Positions 1 to 5,185 of a DNA stretch of 6,165 nt are shown here, one piece after another. The position numbers and the translations under genes are program-made. This stretch comes from Veillonella sp. (GTDB lineage: Bacteria; Bacillota; Negativicutes; Veillonellales; Veillonellaceae). How positions within the stretch are numbered: the stretch's first letter is position 1; each line of letters begins with the position of its first letter. The stretch spans positions 1 through 6,165 of the forward strand of contig DXZL01000088.1 of NCBI GenBank assembly GCA_019419725.1. Direction: 5' to 3'. The notes under the pieces are model-generated. The model did no database searches and had not been told where the DNA came from. It saw nothing but the letters and a program-made list of their open reading frames with translations.

Positions 1-135
1 TTAACTTTCTCACCAATTAAAGGTATGGAAGGTAATATTGAGTTTTTAGGTTATTTTAAAAAGTACGAAGAAGGGGCTTTAACCATTGATGATACTTTAA
101 TCGATACAGTGGTTGCAGAGGCTCATTCATTATAG
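1..135 (+). CDS. tlyA: TlyA family rRNA (cytidine-2'-O)-methyltransferase, C-terminal end only
   Basis: This is the last 44 codons of a gene that begins left of the window, read in frame 1 and ending at TAG (133-135). The peptide contains SPIKGMEGNIEFL, which matches the conserved end of the TlyA/FtsJ-like fold. The Glu in GNIEF corresponds to the last member of the family's K-D-K-E catalytic tetrad. TlyA proteins 2'-O-methylate cytidines in 16S and/or 23S rRNA using S-adenosylmethionine, and many also carry an N-terminal S4 domain, which lies outside the window. The next gene, nadK, starts 9 nt after the stop, and its Shine-Dalgarno overlaps the stop codon, so the two are almost certainly co-transcribed. 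A tlyA-nadK-argR-recN order is common in Firmicutes and supports the call. Which rRNA is modified cannot be told from this fragment. Confidence 0.85.
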   Translation, partial: LTFSPIKGMEGNIEFLGYFKKYEEGALTIDDTLIDTVVAEAHSL

Positions 136-144
136 GAGATTACT

Positions 145-1029
145 ATGCGTATCGGATTTTTCCCTAATATGGGGAAAAGCAATATTATGGCAGTTTTAAA
201 AATGGCTGCACATATTTGTAAAGATGAAGGTATCGAAGTATTCTTGCCAGATGATCTCGAATCAGATGCACCTGCACGAGTACTTAAGATTCCTGAAACT
301 CACATTTTAAGTCGTCCAGAAATATTTAAACAAATAGATATTGCCTTTAGTTTTGGTGGTGATGGTACCATCATCCATTTGGCACGACAAATTTACCCAT
401 ACAATGTACCTGTTTGTGGTATTAATCTTGGTGAGTTGGGTTTCTTAAACCAAATCGAAGTTCACCAAATGCAAAGTCATATTAAACGTATTGCCAAGGG
501 TGATTATAATATCGAAAAACGTGGACATTTATATGCGTATATTGACCGTAATAATGGTAATGAAGAAGAATTAGTACCTATCATTAATGAAATTGTTATT
601 ACCCGTGCAGAACCAGCTAAAATGGCACGTATCAATATGTCCATCAATAATCAACATACGCAAATGTATCCTTCTGATGGCTTGATCATTTCTTCTGCCA
701 CAGGCTCTACAGGATATAATCTATCTGCAGGTGGTCCTATTATGAAGCCTGATAATAGATCAATTATTGTGACTCCTGTAGCACCACATCTTATTCAAGG
801 CGTTTCTCTTGTATTGGAAGAGCATGATACAATTCAAATCACCATGCCAGAACGAGAGCCTCAATTACATATCTGTATAGACGGTACATTTGACTATACG
901 TTTACCAATAAAGAAACATTACATATAAGCTCCAATCCAGTATATTGCTTATTCGTACGTTTTAAAGATCAATGTTTCTTTGGTACATTATTTAAAAAAT
1001 TAGCCTCTCGTCGTGACGAGTTATTATAA
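145..1029 (+). CDS. nadK: NAD kinase (ATP-NAD kinase)
   Basis: This cytosolic enzyme phosphorylates the 2'-hydroxyl of the NAD adenosine ribose to make NADP, the cell's only route to NADP(H). The 294-residue product is full length for bacterial NadK (about 265-300). The family motifs appear in order: GGDGT at residues 71-75 (phosphate binding and catalytic Asp), GINLGELGFL at 92-101, NE at 148-149 (NAD binding), YPSDGLIISSATGSTGYNLS at 175-194 followed by AGGP (substrate and metal site), and TPVAPH at 210-215. The usual TPTGSTAY reads SATGSTGY here, a mild variation. The start is fixed by AGGAG at 134-138, six nt before ATG, within the tlyA stop region. No promoter is visible between tlyA and nadK, so it should be transcribed from upstream. 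Its NADPH product is used by Asd and optionally by DapB, encoded further right, but that link is metabolic rather than operonic. Confidence 0.97.
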   Translation: MRIGFFPNMGKSNIMAVLKMAAHICKDEGIEVFLPDDLESDAPARVLKIPETHILSRPEIFKQIDIAFSFGGDGTIIHLARQIYPYNVPVCGINLGELGFLNQIEVHQMQSHIKRIAKGDYNIEKRGHLYAYIDRNNGNEEELVPIINEIVITRAEPAKMARINMSINNQHTQMYPSDGLIISSATGSTGYNLSAGGPIMKPDNRSIIVTPVAPHLIQGVSLVLEEHDTIQITMPEREPQLHICIDGTFDYTFTNKETLHISSNPVYCLFVRFKDQCFFGTLFKKLASRRDELL

Positions 1030-1044
1030 TACTAAAATCTCAAG

Positions 1045-1052
1045 TGGGGTGA
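1045..1052 (+). promoter_or_regulatory. Ribosome binding site fixing the GTG start of the methyltransferase gene
   Basis: GGGGTGAT closely matches the 3' half of the anti-Shine-Dalgarno complement (GGAGGTGAT) and lies four nt before the GTG at 1057. It is the reason to accept this rare start codon: the encoded N-terminus (MININNAVQFQHLIW) also begins where family members usually begin. Confidence 0.75.
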
Positions 1053-1056
1053 TTTT

Positions 1057-1632
1057 GTGATTAACATTAACAATGCTGTTCAGTTTCAACATTTAATCTG
1101 GGATCGAGTAATGAAACACGCTAATGTTGTAGTAGATGCAACATGTGGCAATGGCCATGATTTATTATATCTAGCAGAGCGAGCAAGAAAAGGCTGTCAT
1201 TTATATGGCATCGATATCCAAATGAAAGCTATTAATAGTAGCCAAGAGTTATTGCAGTCAAATGATATAGCTGAAGATGTGAGCCTAACATTTATCCATG
1301 ACTCCCATGATCGTGCATTAGCTAATCAGTTAAAAGATGAAGTAATTGATTTAATGATTTTTAACCTAGGATATTTACCGGGTGGCGATCATCAAGTTAT
1401 AACTAAACCGCATCAAACAATTGACGCTATAAAAGAGGGTTTAGAGAAATTATCTAAGTCTGGAGTTATCACAATTGTTGCTTACCCTGGAACAACAGAA
1501 GGGTTAGAAGAAATGCAGATCCTTAAATCGTATTTATCAGATTTAGAACAGAAATTGTATAATGTATGTCATTGGCATCCAATGAATCAAATAAATAATC
1601 CACCTGAGTTATTTATATTGCAAAAACGATAA
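1057..1632 (+). CDS. mnmM: YtqB/MnmM-type class I SAM-dependent methyltransferase, probable tRNA mnm5(s2)U34 methyltransferase
   Basis: The 191-residue protein belongs to the small Rossmann-fold family once labelled 'putative rRNA methylase' and typified by Bacillus subtilis YtqB (about 194 residues). YtqB has been renamed MnmM because it methylates 5-aminomethyl(-2-thio)uridine at the tRNA wobble position, the last step to mnm5(s2)U. Visible motifs are VVDATCGNGHD at residues 25-35 (SAM-binding motif I), YGIDIQ at 49-54 (motif II acidic residue), FNLGYLPGGDH at 102-112, the family hallmark, ITKPHQTI after it, and a C-terminal HWHPMNQINNPPELFIL. It has no RNA-binding or membrane extension. 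It starts with GTG behind a good ribosome site, 27 nt after nadK, so it is likely in the same operon, and a terminator follows. The family assignment is secure; the exact tRNA reaction is by homology and not shown by this sequence alone. Confidence 0.88.
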   Translation: MININNAVQFQHLIWDRVMKHANVVVDATCGNGHDLLYLAERARKGCHLYGIDIQMKAINSSQELLQSNDIAEDVSLTFIHDSHDRALANQLKDEVIDLMIFNLGYLPGGDHQVITKPHQTIDAIKEGLEKLSKSGVITIVAYPGTTEGLEEMQILKSYLSDLEQKLYNVCHWHPMNQINNPPELFILQKR

Positions 1633-1645
1633 AAAGAAATATATC

Positions 1646-1664
1646 TTTATTCATCATGAATAAA
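1646..1664. repeat. Perfect 9-bp inverted repeat resembling an arginine-repressor (ARG box) site
   Basis: TTTATTCAT-C-ATGAATAAA is a perfect palindrome around one central base. Its ATTCA and TGAAT blocks are the two half-site words of known ArgR/AhrC operators, and CATGAATAAAA equals the first 11 bases of the Bacillus ARG-box consensus as I remember it. The words are in an inside-out order with only three bases between them, so this could be the adjoining halves of two overlapping boxes rather than one canonical box. It sits between the mnmM stop and the terminator, about 290 nt before argR. It may instead be a small RNA hairpin ahead of the terminator. ArgR binding is a guess. Confidence 0.45.
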
Positions 1665-1676
1665 ACTCATAAGAAA

Positions 1677-1716
1677 CATGTAAAAGCCCCTTTATAGGGG
1701 CTTTTATTTATACATG
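1677..1716 (+). terminator. Rho-independent terminator of the tlyA-nadK-mnmM unit
   Basis: The core is a 9-bp perfect stem, AAAAGCCCC (1682-1690) and GGGGCTTTT (1697-1705), closing the six-base loop TTTATA. T-rich sequence (CTTTTATTTAT) follows. The flanks CATGTA (1677-1682) and TACATG (1711-1716) are also complementary and could lengthen the structure. It starts about 45 nt after the mnmM stop. The A-run on the left arm gives the other strand a short T-run too, so weak bidirectional action is possible, although no gene converges on it. Confidence 0.9.
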
Positions 1717-1804
1717 CATATTATTCTAGTTTTAAATTATTAATTTCGTATAAATAGATGAAGCTTATAGGCTATATGTTTGCACGCCCTCAATCTATAG
1801 AATG

Positions 1805-1832
1805 TTAACATTTTTTTAAATATAAATATAAT
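1805..1832 (+). promoter_or_regulatory. Candidate sigma-A promoter upstream of argR (distal)
   Basis: TTAACA (1805-1810) and TATAAT (1827-1832) are separated by 16 bp, close to the sigma-A consensus. Transcription would begin near 1839, giving an argR leader of about 115 nt that includes the 1860-1894 inverted repeat as a potential hairpin. The region is very AT-rich, so a chance match is a real possibility. Confidence 0.5.
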
Positions 1833-1859
1833 ATGCATAACTAGTATGAGATATGCGAT

Positions 1860-1894
1860 TTATACCATATATTAATTATGAATATATGGTATAA
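1860..1894. repeat. Perfect 13-bp inverted repeat at the argR promoter, candidate operator
   Basis: The left arm TTATACCATATAT (1860-1872) and right arm ATATATGGTATAA (1882-1894) are exact reverse complements around a nine-base spacer. The right arm carries nearly the whole -10 element, so a protein bound here would block RNA polymerase. The centre also holds ATTAAT-T-ATGAAT (1871-1883), one base away from the ATTCAT-N-ATGAAT core of the palindrome at 1646-1664. This fits ArgR autoregulation, but another regulator or an RNA hairpin is also possible. Confidence 0.55.
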
Positions 1895-1895
1895 T
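1887..1895 (+). promoter_or_regulatory. Extended -10 promoter of argR (proximal)
   Basis: TGG-TATAAT combines a consensus -10 hexamer (1890-1895) with the TGn extension, which can work without a good -35; none is visible 16-18 bp upstream. Transcription would start near 1902, about 50 nt before the argR ATG. It lies inside the right arm of the 13-bp inverted repeat. Confidence 0.6.
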
Positions 1896-1952
1896 AATAG
1901 CAGAAAGATACTATTCTCTTTTATGTGCAAGTTTTAAAAAAGGGAGTTCAAA

Positions 1953-2408
1953 ATGAAACGCTATCGCTATAACAAAATTAAAGAAATCGTGCAGTCCAAG
2001 GCGATTGAAACTCAGGAGGAATTAGCAGCGGCCTTATTAGAAGAAGGTATTGAGGTAACGCAAGCTACTGTTTCTCGTGATATTAAGGAATTGATGTTAA
2101 TTAAAATTCCTACAGGCGATGGACACTATCGATATGCATTATCTCCAGAAGAAAATGTAGTTCTATCTCGTAGTCGAATCAATCGATTATTTCAAGATTC
2201 TCTAATTAAGGTAGATCATAGCTTGAATCAAGTTGTATTACATACAATTCCTGGTTCAGCTCAATCCGTAGCATTTTCTATTGACCATGCAAAATGGTCT
2301 GAAATTATTGGTACATTAGCTGGTGATGATACAATTTTGTTAATTGCAAAATCTGAAGCTGAAGTTCCAGCAATTTTGGCGAAAATTCAAGATTTAATGA
2401 AGGACTAA
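1953..2408 (+). CDS. argR: Arginine repressor ArgR/AhrC
   Basis: This is a hexameric, arginine-sensing transcription factor that represses arginine biosynthesis genes and in some bacteria activates catabolism. The 151-residue length is typical (149-156). Residues 1-70 form the winged helix-turn-helix DNA-binding domain, with TQEELAAALLEEGIEVTQ leading to the recognition-helix hallmark ATVSRDIKEL at 38-47. The C-terminal oligomerisation and arginine-binding domain shows GSAQSVA at 101-107 and GTLAGDDTILLI at 120-131, whose paired Asp residues (125-126) are the usual arginine contacts. The start is supported by AGGGAG at 1941-1946, six nt before ATG. It has its own promoter region, with palindromes that could be its own operators, and is followed after 4 nt by recN. 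No arginine biosynthesis gene is in the window, so its targets are elsewhere. Confidence 0.97.
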   Translation: MKRYRYNKIKEIVQSKAIETQEELAAALLEEGIEVTQATVSRDIKELMLIKIPTGDGHYRYALSPEENVVLSRSRINRLFQDSLIKVDHSLNQVVLHTIPGSAQSVAFSIDHAKWSEIIGTLAGDDTILLIAKSEAEVPAILAKIQDLMKD

Positions 2409-2412
2409 ATAG

Positions 2413-4077
2413 ATGTTAACGCAAATGAGCATTCGCAACTTTGCGTTGATTGAGCAAATGAATATTTCATTTAATGATGGCATAACTATCTTTACCGGCG
2501 AAACTGGGGCAGGGAAATCCATATTAATGGATGCCTTTAGTATCCTTTTAGGAGAGCGCGCAAGCAGCGAGTTCATTCGTCATGGTAAAGATAGTTTTGT
2601 TATAGATGGAATATTTGATATTGCCGATCACCAAAGTATACAAGAACTATTAGAATCTAAAAATATTATGGTTGAGGAAGGGGAGTTAATTCTCTCCCGG
2701 TCATTTAACCGCAATGGTAAATCTACCATCTTAGCTAATGATCAACCTATACCATTAAAAGCATTAAAAGAAATTGGTCAACATTTAGCTGATATTCATG
2801 GTCAATATAGTAATCAACGATTATTAGATGCCGATACACATCATGAATATTTGGATACCTATAATAAAGAGGGACAGAAGGCTTACAAGATCTATTTAGA
2901 TGCTTATAAGATATATAAGCAAGCTAAACAAGATGTAGATCATTTACAAGAAAATATGTCTGAACGAGCGCGAGAGCTCGATATGCTGCGATACCAAATC
3001 GATGAGATTGAAGAAGCAGGTCTTACTATCGGTGAAGATGTTTCTATTGCAGAGGAATTAAAACGACTCGATAGTTTTGAACATATTGATAAGGTATTAG
3101 GTTCTTGTTATGATGCCTTTTATAATGGTCGCCAACCATTACTAGACACAATCAATTCCATTAAGGTAGAGGTTAATGATCTTGTAAAATATGATGGTGA
3201 ATTGAAAGAAGTATCTGAAATGGTTGATTCTGCTTATTTCCAACTAGAAGAGGCGGCTCAATCGTTAGATCGTTATAGAGATACTATTAGCTATGACGAA
3301 GAACGCTATAAGTATTGCCAAGATAGAGATACAACTATTTATGGCTTAAAGAAAAAATATGGTGAAACTGTAGAAGAAATTCTGGCATACGAAGAAAAGG
3401 CTCAAGCTCGTTTAGAGGAGCTTGAAGGCCTCGTATTTGCTCAAGATGAATTAGAGGCTCGTTTAGATAAAGCTCAAAAAGACGCAGAAGAGGCTTTAAT
3501 AGCTTTACGTGACATTCGTCTAAAAAATGCAAAAGTTATAGCCTCTGCATTACATCAAGAATTAGTAGATTTAGGTATGCCTAAAGGGGATATTGAATTC
3601 CATATAGAGAATGGTGAGGGATTATCTCCTTTAGGAGCAAAATCTATTGAACTACTATTCTCTGCCAATAAAGGTGAACAATTATTACCACTTCACAAGG
3701 TAGCCTCTGGTGGTGAATTAGCTCGTATTGCGCTAGCCTTCAAATCTGTCTTCCGTACTGATACGTTCAAAACAATGGTATTTGATGAAATTGATGTTGG
3801 TATCAGTGGAGATATAGCATTAAAGGTTGCTGAGAAAATTCTACATCTATCTAAGACAAATCAAGTATTTTGTATCACTCATTTACCTCAAACAGCAAGT
3901 ATTGCAAAACAACATTATCACTTATCTAAAATAGAGCAAGATGACCGTACAGTTTCAACATTATCTGTACTTAATGAGGATGAACGAGTTACGCAAATCG
4001 CTTCAATGATGTCTGGTCGAGGTATGTCGTCAACAGCATTAGCAGCAGCTAAAGAACTAATTGCCCATTTTAATTGA
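2413..4077 (+). CDS. recN: DNA repair ATPase RecN
   Basis: RecN is an SMC-like ATPase that gathers at double-strand breaks and helps homologous recombination. The 554-residue protein is complete (E. coli 553, B. subtilis about 576). The ABC head halves are split by a coiled coil: Walker A GETGAGKS at residues 29-36, Q-loop region HGQYSNQRLL at 129-138, a helical and charged coiled-coil arm from about 150 to 370, signature ASGGELARIAL at 431-441, Walker B TMVFDEIDVGISG at 454-466, and the switch His in ITHLPQTA (H490). All catalytic motifs are intact. The gene starts 4 nt after argR with AAGGA (2400-2404) inside the end of argR, so translation is probably coupled. I see no LexA-type site immediately before it; expression should follow argR. 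The stop codon TGA lies within the -35 box of the next promoter, and no terminator follows directly. Confidence 0.98.
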   Translation: MLTQMSIRNFALIEQMNISFNDGITIFTGETGAGKSILMDAFSILLGERASSEFIRHGKDSFVIDGIFDIADHQSIQELLESKNIMVEEGELILSRSFNRNGKSTILANDQPIPLKALKEIGQHLADIHGQYSNQRLLDADTHHEYLDTYNKEGQKAYKIYLDAYKIYKQAKQDVDHLQENMSERARELDMLRYQIDEIEEAGLTIGEDVSIAEELKRLDSFEHIDKVLGSCYDAFYNGRQPLLDTINSIKVEVNDLVKYDGELKEVSEMVDSAYFQLEEAAQSLDRYRDTISYDEERYKYCQDRDTTIYGLKKKYGETVEEILAYEEKAQARLEELEGLVFAQDELEARLDKAQKDAEEALIALRDIRLKNAKVIASALHQELVDLGMPKGDIEFHIENGEGLSPLGAKSIELLFSANKGEQLLPLHKVASGGELARIALAFKSVFRTDTFKTMVFDEIDVGISGDIALKVAEKILHLSKTNQVFCITHLPQTASIAKQHYHLSKIEQDDRTVSTLSVLNEDERVTQIASMMSGRGMSSTALAAAKELIAHFN

Positions 4078-4102
4078 CTAAAATCGCATAATTACTTATA
4101 CT
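4074..4102 (+). promoter_or_regulatory. Sigma-A promoter of the dapB-asd unit
   Basis: TTGACT (4074-4079) and TATACT (4097-4102) are spaced by exactly 17 bp, each one base from consensus. The -35 overlaps the recN TGA stop (4075-4077). Transcription would start near 4109, about 12 nt before the lysine aptamer, as expected for a riboswitch leader. Confidence 0.8.
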
Positions 4103-4120
4103 AATAGTATTAAGTGAATA

Positions 4121-4263
4121 TGTTGATAGAGGTGCGAGTATAAATAGTAATCATGAGGAGTAGGCATGCATTGATCCATGATAAAAGGGATGCTTGCCGA
4201 AGTTCGGTGATTGCGACTCATCGTTCTGGTTGTCTATTTAATAAATGGACGACTGTCATCAAT
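4121..4263 (+). promoter_or_regulatory. Lysine riboswitch (L box) aptamer
   Basis: This leader RNA binds lysine and controls dapB-asd. The conserved blocks appear in order: GATAGAGGTGCGA (4125-4137), AGTAA (4146-4150), AAAAGGG (4184-4190 region), GCCGAAG (4196-4202) and GACTGTCA (4251-4258). The helices I can pair by eye are: P1 about 4121-4127 with 4255-4261 (one mismatch, or a shifted TTGAT/ATCAA register); P2 base GCGAGTAT (4134-4141) with ATGCTTGC (4190-4197), including two G-U pairs; upper P2 ATCATG (4150-4155) with CATGAT (4177-4182); the next arm CGGTGA (4205-4210) with TCATCG (4218-4223); and an 11-bp arm, 4229-4239 with 4243-4253, capped by three bases. At roughly 143 nt it is shorter than the B. 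subtilis lysC example because the arms are short. The lysine-pathway genes downstream confirm the assignment. Confidence 0.93.
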
Positions 4264-4284
4264 TTGAATTGGTGGAGTGCTATC

Positions 4285-4332
4285 ATTGAGCTTTTAGTAA
4301 CAGTTATAAGCTATATAAACTATAAGGCCAGT
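4285..4332 (+). promoter_or_regulatory. Candidate antiterminator of the lysine riboswitch expression platform
   Basis: ATTGAGCTTTTAGT (4285-4298) can pair with ACTATAAGGCCAGT (4319-4332) at 11 of 14 positions, counting one G-U. The second segment includes the 5' arm of the terminator, so the two structures exclude each other. Just before it, CTATCA (4280-4285) is complementary to TGATAG (4124-4129) on the 5' side of aptamer P1, a possible link between lysine binding and the choice. The pairing was found by eye, without energy calculation. Confidence 0.45.
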
Positions 4333-4354
4333 GGATGCATCCACTGGCTTTTTT
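4327..4354 (+). terminator. Riboswitch-controlled intrinsic terminator before dapB
   Basis: GCCAGTGGA (4327-4335) and TCCACTGGC (4340-4348) form a perfect 9-bp stem over a TGCA loop, followed directly by six T (4349-4354). AAG upstream can extend the stem into the T-run. High lysine should favour this hairpin and stop transcription before dapB. It is also the first terminator downstream of recN. Confidence 0.95.
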
Positions 4355-4359
4355 GGAGG
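4355..4359 (+). promoter_or_regulatory. dapB ribosome binding site, directly after the terminator T-tract
   Basis: GGAGG lies five nt before the ATG at 4365 and fixes that codon as the dapB start. The T-tract of the terminator ends at the base before it, so terminated RNAs lack the ribosome site entirely. Confidence 0.9.
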
Positions 4360-4364
4360 TATAT

Positions 4365-5162
4365 ATGATTCGAGTAATGGTAAATGGCGCTGGCGGTAAA
4401 ATGGGCCGCGAAGTAGTCAAAGCAGTACATAATGATCCTGAGTTAACATTAGCAGGCGGTATCGATCCTACTAAGGCAGGTCAAGATGTAGGCACCGTAG
4501 CGGGTATCGAACAATTAGGAATTACAATGAATGCCTCCATCGATGAGGTTCTAGATACTAATAAACCTGATGTAATTGTAGATTTTACAAATCCTGCTGT
4601 TATCTATGAAAATGCGAAAAAGATGCTATCCGCAGGTATTCATGTAGTTATTGGTACTACTGGTTTAACAGCAGAACAACGCGACGAATTAGATGCTATT
4701 GGTCGTAAGAATAATGCCAACTGCCTTGTAGCTCCTAATTTCTCTCTTGGAGCAGTTATGATGATGAAGGTTTCTGCTGAATTAGCTCCATATTTCCCTA
4801 ATGTAGAAATTATTGAGCTTCATCATAACCATAAATATGATGCGCCATCTGGTACATCTATTTTAACAGCAAAATTAATTAACGAAGCTAAACAAGCTGC
4901 GAATGCAACTGCAGCAGAGGATTTAACGCGTGAAAGTTTACCAGGTGCTCGTGGCGCTAAGGTTGATGACGTAACCATCCACAGTGTTCGCTTACCTGGT
5001 TACGTAGCTCACCAAGAAGTACTATTTGGTGGCTATGATGAAACCTTAACGATTCGTCACGATAGTTTAAGTCGTCTTTCCTTTATGCCAGGCGTAGTAT
5101 TAGCATGTAAAAAAATTAGTACTAAAACTGGTTTAACATACGGCTTAGAGCATTATTTATAA
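4365..5162 (+). CDS. dapB: 4-hydroxy-tetrahydrodipicolinate reductase
   Basis: DapB reduces the product of DapA to tetrahydrodipicolinate with NADH or NADPH, on the way to diaminopimelate for peptidoglycan and to lysine. The protein from ATG 4365 is 265 residues, normal for the family. It has an N-terminal Rossmann motif NGAGGKMG (7-14), VDFTNP (72-77), GTTG (97-100), APNFS (123-127), and the substrate-binding and catalytic stretch ELHHNHKYDAPSGT (151-164), where H153 and K157 correspond to the catalytic His and Lys of E. coli DapB. A later block, SVRLPGYVAHQEVLFGG, is also typical. An in-frame ATG at 4335 would add ten residues but lies inside the terminator hairpin and lacks a ribosome site, so 4365 is preferred. 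It is controlled by the lysine riboswitch and is followed by asd after 23 nt. Confidence 0.97.
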   Translation: MIRVMVNGAGGKMGREVVKAVHNDPELTLAGGIDPTKAGQDVGTVAGIEQLGITMNASIDEVLDTNKPDVIVDFTNPAVIYENAKKMLSAGIHVVIGTTGLTAEQRDELDAIGRKNNANCLVAPNFSLGAVMMMKVSAELAPYFPNVEIIELHHNHKYDAPSGTSILTAKLINEAKQAANATAAEDLTRESLPGARGAKVDDVTIHSVRLPGYVAHQEVLFGGYDETLTIRHDSLSRLSFMPGVVLACKKISTKTGLTYGLEHYL

Positions 5163-5185
5163 TATAAGAGCAAGGAGATATAGTA

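Larger units (their letters stand above)
1633..1952. other. 320-nt intergenic region between mnmM and argR
   Basis: I see no convincing gene here on either strand. From left to right it holds an ARG-box-like palindrome (1646-1664), a rho-independent terminator (1677-1716), an AT-rich spacer with a small palindrome at 1766-1776 (TATAG-G-CTATA), a candidate sigma-A promoter (1805-1832), and a 13-bp inverted repeat enclosing an extended -10 (1860-1895). The argR leader and ribosome site complete it. It separates the tlyA-nadK-mnmM unit from argR-recN. Confidence 0.7.

Noticed and set aside
1754..1798. A possible hairpin, ATAGATGA (1754-1761) with TCAATCTAT (1790-1798), and the palindrome TATAG-G-CTATA at 1766-1776
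   Set aside because: The stem has a bulge and a long loop, no T-run follows, and short palindromes are expected in DNA this AT-rich. I could not support a small RNA or terminator.
2394..2576. A 60-codon open frame on the - strand
   Set aside because: It is antisense to the recN Walker A region, with no ribosome site or recognisable protein; recN explains the coding signal.
3335..3532. A 65-codon open frame on the - strand
   Set aside because: It is antisense to the recN coiled-coil region; the Leu- and Glu-rich peptide is a by-product of the coiled-coil codons.
4150..4182. ATCATG/CATGAT read as the L2-L3 kissing contact of the lysine riboswitch
   Set aside because: Aligning the conserved blocks with the known aptamer layout places these segments as the upper stem of P2, not as two loops.
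4153..4368. A 71-codon open frame on the + strand between recN and dapB
   Set aside because: It lies entirely in the lysine riboswitch and terminator, its peptide resembles nothing I recognise, and the RNA structure explains the sequence.
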